The notes beneath the pieces were generated by a model. That model was not told the origin of the DNA. It searched no databases and was given only the letters and a program-made list of their open reading frames with translations. A program made the position numbers and the translations under genes. A DNA stretch of 64,000 nt from Heterobilharzia americana (taxonomy: Eukaryota; Platyhelminthes; Trematoda; Strigeidida; Schistosomatidae). The stretch lies in assembly GCA_944470555.2 (NCBI GenBank), contig OX104134.1, positions 115,934,701 through 115,998,700 on the forward strand, written 5' to 3'. Below are positions 57,098 through 64,000 of this stretch, one piece after another (within the stretch, counting starts at the first letter, position 1; the number at the start of each line of letters is the position of its first letter).

Positions 57098-58703
57098 CGT
57101 GGAAGAACGCTAGACCTGTGTGAAAGAGATGTGGAAAGACTTGTATAACCGTATTAGGAAGGTAGAAAAAACATGGCAGGGAATGCATGTCGATGGATAC
57201 ATGGAAGCTGATAGGCGAGGAAGATGGTGAAGCAGAAAATGAACAGGTGCAGTGCAGTCCAGTACAGGGATGAACAACGAAAAGAGGAACTGAACACAAC
57301 CTATGAAACATTACACTGAACAAAGAAGTAAAGCAGAGTGAGCTGATGGTAGGAGAGACCTGACAACACCAAATCAAATAACCAGGTTACTATCTGGGAG
57401 GGGAGAGATCAACGTAGATGAAACCAATGAAAGATAGTGAGGGAAAGCTAGTTACCAAAGGAAACGATGGGCTGACCACTTCAAAAGACACTTGAATCGA
57501 CCACCGCCACCGTCATCTGCAACTTGTCCAGAAATACCACCAGCAACCACAGAACTACCAGTGGACACAAACCCTCCGACAAAAGCCGAAGTCCTGAATG
57601 CCATAAAGTTTCTGAAATCCGGGACAGTAGCAGGACCGGATGGAATTCCTCCAGAATCACTGAAAACAGACACAGAGACAACAGCAGCGGACATGCTCAC
57701 ACCACTACTGCAGAAGGTTTGCAGGAGAGAAGGAAGGAAGGTACCTGTTGAGTGGAAGAAGGGTTACCTTGTCAAACTTCCAAAGAAGGGAGACCCAAGT
57801 CTTTACAAGAACTGGTGTGGAATCATGCTCCTGTCCACACCAAGCAAAATATTAAGCTGCACCACCCTGGAGTGACTAAACAATGCTCTGGATTCAAAAT
57901 TACGACCAGAAAAGGCTGGCTGTCTTCAGGGAGAATAAATCATGCGCGCATCAAATTGCAACGCTACGCATGGTCATAGAACAGAGTGTAGAATGGCAGT
58001 CAACTCTCCACCTCAACTTTATCGATTTTGAAAAGGCCTTCGATAGCGTCAACCGAGAAGTAATTTGGCAGGCAGCTGCTTCAACACTACGGAGTGCCAC
58101 AAACCTTTATCAGCCTCATTCAACAGCTATATGCTGTATGATGCTACATGCCAAGTGATCCACAATCTAAAGCCCAGTGACGCCTTTGAAGTGTAGACAA
58201 GGGACAGGACTGCACTGCACTCCACTAAGCATAAAGCGTGAACAGCATCTGGATTTTCAACACTAACTCAGTCAAGTCAGTGCTTCTATGTGATGGTTCA
58301 GAAACTTGGCACGTTAAGAAGAGCATTTCCGACAAACTACAGACATACCTGATCAACAGCTACCTATGCTCAATGCTTACACTGGAGATCAAGTGGCCAG
58401 AAAGAATAAGCAACAAGGAACTCTGACCTGGCAACGGACCAACGAATGACCTATCACCCAACAAATATGTAGAAGTAAGTGATGGATGGGACATACACTG
58501 ATAAGACCGATTGGGGACATTACGCGCCAGGCAGTATTTCCAGAGACACTAGCCTGAGATTATACATAACAATTTACTCGAAATCGTGTCATACCTGTAC
58601 AACTGGAATATTCCCCACGTAATTCCTGTCATTTTAAATATATTATTATGTGAAATGGCTCTACGCAGTCCACGAACTGATTCGCAGTTTCCGTCTCATC
58701 CTG
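57098..58703 (+). mobile_element. RTE-B copy in the right arm, continuing beyond it
   Basis: 57098-58448 mirrors the left-arm RTE-B; 58449-58703 continues the same element where the left arm has none. It matches the reverse complement of 3261-3008 (for example CCCAACAAATATGTAGAAGT and CCACGAACTGATTCGCAG). RT blocks: FLKSGTVAGPDGIPPESLK (57609-57665), VPVEWKKGYLVKLPKKGDPSLYKNW (about 57740-57810, in two spans), KSCAHQIATLR and LNFIDFEKAFDSVNREV. The empty RTE-A insertion site is intact near 58227. The ~53-bp deletion near 57340 is private to this copy. Confidence 0.88.
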
Positions 58704-59444
58704 CAGTTCGTCATTTTATTACAACTCATGCTATTTAAAGTCCGCTCTATCCGTGAAATGAAAAACAATGCTTTTCATAATACCGTTAATACTGCAGTCA
58801 TGAGAGCTGATTGCAACTACTTATAATTCTTTTTGTGTTAAATGTTTGGATTCAGTTTTCCTAGCTTATTTACAAATTTTTCCTGGTATATATGCTGCGC
58901 ATATATTGTGTTACTTTCATTTTTGCAAGTACGATATCTATATTATCTTCACTATGACCTCTCTTTTGTTTTTCAATGAAGATTTTTTGTTATTTAAAGA
59001 ATTGCAAGGACCTTTCGAGGGTTAAAAAACTAGACAAGTTTCGGTATTTTTCCATCAAGCTTGCTGAGAAAATTGCGAAGGTTTAATTCTTCAAAAAGAG
59101 AATTGAGAATCACAAGTATCCAAAATGTTTTGGAAGAATCTTTAGCGTAACTATATCCGTCCCAATCTACGAACTTAGAAACGACATAGTCTTGATCTTA
59201 TCACTGCTCCTCATTCTCGTTGACCAGAATTCGAATGCAATATATCAGATATCGTGCCCTTTTTTCAATTATCGAGAGAAGAAACAGGTGAATTCAAATA
59301 CTAGGTTGCTAGTATCATTGACAAACGGACTGAAAATGTTGAAATGAATCTAAGAAAGTCTCAGATCCTTTACTGTTAAAGCGTGTCTGCCCGAAGAGTA
59401 TATATTCAACCATTCAAGTATATCATTTTCCTTCACCCAGTAGC
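58704..59444. other. Unrecognised AT-rich sequence
   Basis: Nothing recognisable between the RTE-B end and the Penelope-like element; no conserved ORF. Confidence 0.5.
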
Positions 59445-61071
59445 AAGCCTTATCGCTCGGCTCCAAACTCTGTGGTTTCAACTTGAAAGTCAGGGGACAT
59501 GATACTTCGAGAAATAAATCAGTCAGAAAAGAGATATAATTCCAGTAGCTGGTAATCATCTTGAAATGGATTGGCTTACACTTCTGTCTCCAATACATCA
59601 ACATTAAACCCAACAACCGGCGTGCTCTACCGATGGATAATAATAATCAACTTAAAGAACTCCAGAAAAATGAAAATCTCATCATGATCCGCCTAGGTAA
59701 AGGCACTAGAATAGTATTACTGAATGATTGCTGCTACGTTGGCAAGATTCCACGTATTTCGTCAGATGAAAGAAATACTTTTAGTTAATGAATCAGAAAG
59801 ACCCACCCAAACAGACAGAAAAGCAACTCTCTAAAATACTGAAGAAAACGATAGACGAATCAGTCATTACCAATGATCTTTAAAAAAAACTTCATCCTTC
59901 TGATACTATTACTCCTCGTTTGTGTAGATTACCGAAAGAGCACAAAAATGGTGTCCTCTGTCCGATATTGAAAGTGACATGTTCTCCACATCTGACAATT
60001 GAAAAACGGCTCTTGTATATTCTTGAACCTGTTAAGAAGCAGCTTTCAAATACAGTGCTTCTGACACATTTGAGTTCAATGAGTCAGTCAAAGGTATTAA
60101 TCTGTCCGGAAGAAGAATGGTTTCATTAGAGATCGTGTCACTGTTCACAGACATACCATCAGCAGAAACAGCCTGTTTCTTGTGCAACTTCATCCAATTC
60201 ATAATCTAGATTTGTGCCTGCCAAATCACTATCTGAAACAACTCCTCCTAAAGTGTACGCTGAACGTTCACTTCAGATTTAATAACGAAATTTACAAGCT
60301 AATTAATGGTGTAGCAATGAGGTTGCCTCTTGGACCTCTACTTACGACAGCCTCATGGTTAGCCTAGGGAACAGTAAATTACTTGCAACAATCGGTCAAT
60401 TTTATGTATAAAAAGATACATAGACGATACCTTCATTGTTGTGGTGACAACCTGGACTTGAAACGCCTCCTTCGAAATGTCAATGATAGTTGCCCTTCGG
60501 TCAAACTTACGCTAGAAGCTGAATCAAACTCAAAGTTTCATTTCCTGGATGTCAAACCCCAAACTTTATTCAAATATCTATCTATAGGATCCCACTTAGA
60601 ACGAGCAACTGACCAACTTTCAAAGTTGAGTGCCACTAAATAGGAAGGGAAATCTTATGCGCTCATTGTCATCAAGAATAAAAAAGGTATGCAGTGATGT
60701 TACACTTGTTCAAGAATCAGTAATCTTCCGGGAATTACTGCTAAAGAATGGCTACCCATCCGGGTTTATAGTGAAAAACATAAACGAAAAAAGGCTTTGG
60801 AACAGAGAAAATGCTTTAGTAAATATCAGATTTAAAGATGATATTTCCGCGGAGATCCTTCGTCAGCGTTTGTCAATCTCCCTAACTAGAACATTCCACG
60901 ACGCAAACCTCCGTATCGTTTCTTATGTCAACAGCTGACCCTTCAGTGCGTGAAAAAGCTGTCGCATTGGGCCCCACCAATGTAGCCGCATTATGCCATC
61001 GCTTGAAAAACGCTCTCACGAATACTTCCAGCCTCGTTGCTGAAAGGTGAGCACAGAACCATATATATATG

Positions 61072-61113
<42 letters not shown>

Positions 61114-61310
61114 TCTCGTAGACTAAGCATCTGGCTCCTCTGGAAACCTGGTTCAAAGTCCTCTACGAAGTTCGACCAAACCGTTGGAAAGGGGTGGGAT
61201 TTAGACAATTATGTGCAACTGAAGCTTTGGCAATTCACAGCTACAAACCTCAAATATACATTCAAAAGAAACAAGTACGAACACTCTCTTTACCGTGGTC
61301 TTAACCACCT
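59445..61310 (+). mobile_element. Decayed Penelope-like retroelement (RT and C-terminus)
   Basis: Plus-strand blocks in shifting frames: SLGSKLCGFNLK (59452); LKELQKNENLIMIRLGKGTRIVLLN (59650-59730, in two spans); TPRLCRLPKEHKNGVLCPIL (59900-59965); the VAMRLPLGPLL block (60315-60345; family VAMGSPLGPLL); RYIDDTFIV in an alternative frame, with the catalytic YIDD at 60417-60428; SKFHFLDVK (60530-60555); and ILRQRLSISLTRTF (60855-60895). The C-terminal ATEALAIHSYKPQIYIQKKQ is at about 61215-61275. The GIY-YIG nuclease expected between 60960 and 61200 is missing, replaced in part by an (AT)n tract. Same family as the fragment at 22560-23095. Confidence 0.82.
61056..61111. repeat. (AT)n microsatellite
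   Basis: TA/AT dinucleotides with one short GTATAT interruption, lying in the gap of the Penelope-like element where its nuclease domain should be. Confidence 0.92.
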
Positions 61311-61354
61311 GTGTTCATATTTTAATTTATATTTTATTTACTTATAAATTTTGC

Positions 61355-61510
61355 GGTTCACTGGACTCGGAACCAGTGGATGGATGGTTAACACCTTCGC
61401 CGTGAAACCCGAAGGTCCTGAGTTCAATCTCTTTAGAGTTCGTGGCTGTGTACTGCTGCAATAAATCTGTGTTCAACCATGCGATGAAACCGAGGAAACC
61501 AGACAATCCT
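61355..61510 (+). repeat. tRNA-like SINE candidate
   Basis: GTGGATGGATGGTTAACACC followed about 25 nt later by GGTCCTGAGTTCAATCTC resembles an A-box/B-box pair of a tRNA-derived pol III promoter, then GTACTGCTGCAATAAATC. The tRNA fold is not convincing enough for a gene. Confidence 0.4.
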
Positions 61511-62250
61511 AAGTATACAAATACAGCAATCTATCACGACAACACAGATCATTCAGAGCATCCTTAACCATTGCTTTAAATCCAAAGAAGGAGACGTTAC
61601 ACAATTCAAAGAAGGCAGCATCAGATGTCTGAGTAGGTTAAGTTCATATAGACACCCATTAGAAAATCATTGCAATAGTGCGTATTCCCAGATAGTTAAG
61701 ATTCCTATCAAAAGCTGAAACATGGAGGTTTTTGACTTTGAAATCTCTTCGTCCATGATATTCGAAGGTGAACAAAACTTAGATATCGAGCAGTTGTCAG
61801 GATGATATTACTTTCAGAACTACAATCACAAATTGAGTAGATATATGATAATATTTAGCAGCAGTTGTCGGAAATTTACATAGAAATCCAGCTGCATAAT
61901 AGTGAACGTTTTATTCCTCAGCAATGCAGACAGTTCTGTGACCACTGTCCTGTGATCCACCTTCCGTTAGTCAAAATTAAACTCAGTGATCAGTATGGGT
62001 ACAGATCCAATTTCGTTCTTGACACTAAGAAATTCAAAAACCAGAAGCAAGCCTACACCTTATAATTACTTTAAGAAACAAGTATGCGGTTGCAATGAAT
62101 TCTGCATAGTTAATTTAAAATCAGATGGAAAAAAATGAAACTATGCTGTCCAATGTCAGAGTGTAGAAGAAACTTAACATAAAAAGTAACCTAGTTTGCT
62201 TCCTCCACCGCATGACTTCATTTAACCTTATCTATTAAAACCTTAAGGAT
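61511..62250. other. Unrecognised sequence
   Basis: Contains a 66-codon ORF (61865-62065) without recognised motif. No repeat family identified. Confidence 0.4.
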
Positions 62251-62724
62251 TTATGTCCATTGTTGAGTATTTAGGGCACGATGGTTAATTGGGATAAACT
62301 GTTGGAATGGATTGTTTGTATACTGTTCATTTTGAGGGGAAATTACTGCTGATGGAACACGGTTAGGGTAATTTTTACTGTAGGAACAAGTCAGTATTAG
62401 TTGACAGAAAAATTTATTTTCATATATTGAATATCTTGGGTAGTCAGAAGTGATCAGTGTGAAACCATGGAAATAGGCTTCCTGATTGTTTCCACTCCAT
62501 AGACAGGCACGTGCATGACACCAATGGGCCTGATATGCTTTCGCACAATCGAAAGTATACCAACTAGTGCTACAAGCAAGGACTTTATCAGTGAGCTGTA
62601 TAGGCAACGTTTCCCTTTCTGTAAGACTGGAGGACGTTAACTGATTGGCTACTGAAGATAAATCTGTTTCATTTTGTCCATGTTCAGACCTTCCTGTAGA
62701 GATGACCACCAACTTTTGCACCAT
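62251..62724 (-). CDS. Hypothetical ORF of 157 codons
   Basis: The longest open frame in the window that does not match any transposon family I know. It starts MVQKLVVISTGRSEHGQNE and ends NHRALNTQQWT. Composition is polar and rich in Ser, Asn and Gln, with five or six Cys (two near CSTSWYTFDC, others near CHARACLW and TCSYS). No signal peptide, membrane segment or known domain is evident. It could be an exon of an unannotated host gene, part of an unrecognised element, or chance. Confidence 0.3.
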   Translation of the reverse strand: MVQKLVVISTGRSEHGQNETDLSSVANQLTSSSLTERETLPIQLTDKVLACSTSWYTFDCAKAYQAHWCHARACLWSGNNQEAYFHGFTLITSDYPRYSIYENKFFCQLILTCSYSKNYPNRVPSAVISPQNEQYTNNPFQQFIPINHRALNTQQWT

Positions 62725-63674
62725 TTAGCACTGCTGAAATCTTGTAGATTTCTCTGTCATTATCAATTTGATGATGCCTGTAAACCGGCTTCTCGTATGT
62801 TAAATTCATAACCTGAGAATAAAATATTTATTTGTTCAAAGTGCACCGTGACGGCGAGTCTCAAATCTTAGTGACCACATTCCAAAATAGTGAATAGAGA
62901 TGGTCATACCTTAGGACTAAACCATATCAACCTGATTACTTTGCAACGGCTATTCAATATAGAGTGGAATATCTGTGAAACAGCTGAGTGGGCGTGGCAC
63001 TATGAATTTAGTCTGTAGGTTGAAACTAAGATGTAATTTTATAAAACAGTATTATTCGAGTGTGTTCGCTTAATGAGAAAGTTTCCGTTCGATATTTTTT
63101 CAAAATTAAACGATGCATAATACTCCATGGTCGTACGAATTTTACTTTCTAATATCTCTGGAAGTTGGGTAAGAAATCAGTAAACTGATTCCAACACAAG
63201 AAAATGTGCTGAAATCCGAGTAGTTTCTAATCAAACACTTTGATTTGCCTGTGCATGCTTTTAATTTCCTCACTGCAGTAGATATTTTGACATTCATACC
63301 GAGACAACACTGAAAAATGCATAGTAATATATTCTGTAGCGTCACACACTTCCCCAAAATCAATAGCCTAGGGTTTGACGACTTCGACATTGATGCTGAC
63401 CTTGATAGTTTAACTGGACTCGCTAAGCTGAAGGCACCCGGTCGAGCATCCTCGCCATTTGGCACGCTGTCGTGTTACGTTGCACTGCTCGTATTTGACT
63501 CTCTAGCCAGTTAGTTGGAACGCATCGGTATTTTGGCATAACCATCCAAATATACTATTCCATCCGACTACACCATCGTGTTCTTCCCTGGTCTCGTATT
63601 CGTGGGTATATAACAAGTTCGAATAATTAGTGATTGGTCTTTGCGTCTGTCAAGTTCGCACCAGGACAAATCCT
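62725..63674. other. Unrecognised sequence upstream of the Gypsy element, possibly including its 5' LTR
   Basis: The right part (about 63400-63674) lies just before the primer-binding site and has promoter-like features (TATATAAC at 63606-63613), so an LTR is expected here. Its ends (TG...CA) cannot be fixed without the 3' LTR, which is outside the window. 63317-63514 is an ORF without known domain. Confidence 0.4.
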
Positions 63675-63677
63675 AAA

Positions 63678-63697
63678 TTAATGAGCCCGACGTGATC
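63678..63697 (+). promoter_or_regulatory. Putative Gypsy primer-binding site (tRNA-Trp type)
   Basis: TTAATGAGCCCGACGTGATC resembles the TGGTGACCCCGACGTG-type site complementary to tRNA-Trp used by the CsRn1/Boudicca clade of flatworm Ty3/Gypsy elements. It differs at several bases near the left end. It lies about 110 bp before the gag start. Confidence 0.5.
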
Positions 63698-63806
63698 ACA
63701 TATCCCGACCAATAACAAGTATTGAATTGGTGAGCCTGTTCCATTTTATATTTGTTTATTGTTTTCATTTCGATAACATTTATTTATCCATTTACTACAC
63801 TTTCTC

Positions 63807-64000
63807 ATGTCCGACCACACTCCCAAGCTTATTCGTATTAAGCTGACTACAAACACGATCCAACTCGTGCCATATTGGCCAGACAATTCAGAAACATGGT
63901 TTCTGTATGCTGAAGCCGATTTTCGAGAACAGAGTGTCTCAGATCCTCAATCTCGATTTCTTGCTGTCATACGTTCACTACCGCGAGAATTGAACAGGTA
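63807..64000 (+). CDS. Ty3/Gypsy gag, N-terminal part (runs off the window)
   Basis: Open from ATG 63807 to the window end, 64 codons. The frame has the gag signature of Gypsy elements of the CsRn1/Boudicca type: IQLVPYWPDNSETWFLYAE, then FREQSVSDPQSRFLAVIRS and LPRELNR. Gag forms the particle in which the element RNA is reverse transcribed. There are no stops in the visible part, so this may be a better-preserved copy than the Gypsy relics in the palindrome. Confidence 0.75.
   Translation, partial: MSDHTPKLIRIKLTTNTIQLVPYWPDNSETWFLYAEADFREQSVSDPQSRFLAVIRSLPRELNR

Larger units (their letters stand above)
47170..58448. repeat. Right arm of the inverted repeat (palindrome)
   Basis: Reverse complement of 33015-44345. 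It differs by about 53 bp deleted near 57340, one base deleted near 57729, and isolated substitutions, for example near 47173-47187, 47396, 54885 and 54940. All transposon fragments of the left arm occur here in mirrored order and opposite strand. Confidence 0.97.

Noticed and set aside
33015..58448. Palindrome as a pure assembly artefact
   Set aside because: Not excluded, but the 2.8-kb spacer and private indels in each arm (a ~53-bp loss on the right, a 2-bp loss on the left) do not fit a missed-adapter or collapsed-read artefact.
61380..61445. A functional tRNA gene
   Set aside because: B-box-like sequence is present, but no full cloverleaf with paired acceptor stem could be drawn.

Overview
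The window looks like a piece of a schistosome (blood fluke) nuclear genome. It is AT-rich, one host gene is split by introns that grow from 38 nt to over 8 kb, and nearly all the rest consists of flatworm-type retrotransposons in various states of decay. No rRNA, tRNA, CRISPR array or bacterial-style operon is visible.

The only host gene I can support is a five-exon Y-box (cold-shock domain) RNA/DNA-binding protein gene on the + strand at 10654-26936, with a predicted product of 347 aa. Introns 2-4 hold old repeats: two kinds of SINE-like sequence with degenerate hammerhead-ribozyme cores, relics of a Penelope-like element, and a decayed RTE-type element.

By region. 1-6.9 kb: fragments of two APE/RT non-LTR families, called here RTE-A (SR2/Perere-3-like) and RTE-B (a second, BovB-like RTE family), including a 602-bp RTE-A insertion with a clean 12-bp target-site duplication. 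8.2-9.5 kb: a 5'-truncated RTE-A copy. 10.65-27 kb: the Y-box gene. 27.66-31.6 kb: a nearly intact RTE-A element, two single-base deletions from an open frame. 31.9-33.0 kb: an (AT)n tract and a duplicated piece of Ty3/Gypsy carrying a nested RTE-A tail. 33015-58448: a very large inverted repeat. Its arms are 33015-44345 and 47170-58448, about 11.3 kb each, and look nearly identical; the unique spacer is 44346-47169. Each arm carries RTE-B, Gypsy and many nested RTE-A fragments. 58.4-58.7 kb: continuation of the RTE-B copy beyond the right arm. 59.4-61.3 kb: a decayed Penelope-like element. 62.25-62.72 kb: one unrecognised 157-aa ORF. 63.68-64 kb: the start of a Gypsy element (primer-binding site and gag) that runs off the window.

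The most notable result is the palindrome and the history it records. Insertion sites that are filled in one copy and empty in another, private indels in each arm, and breakpoints inside transposons allow the order of duplication, inversion and insertion to be worked out from this window alone. Family names rest on motif recognition by eye, not on a search.
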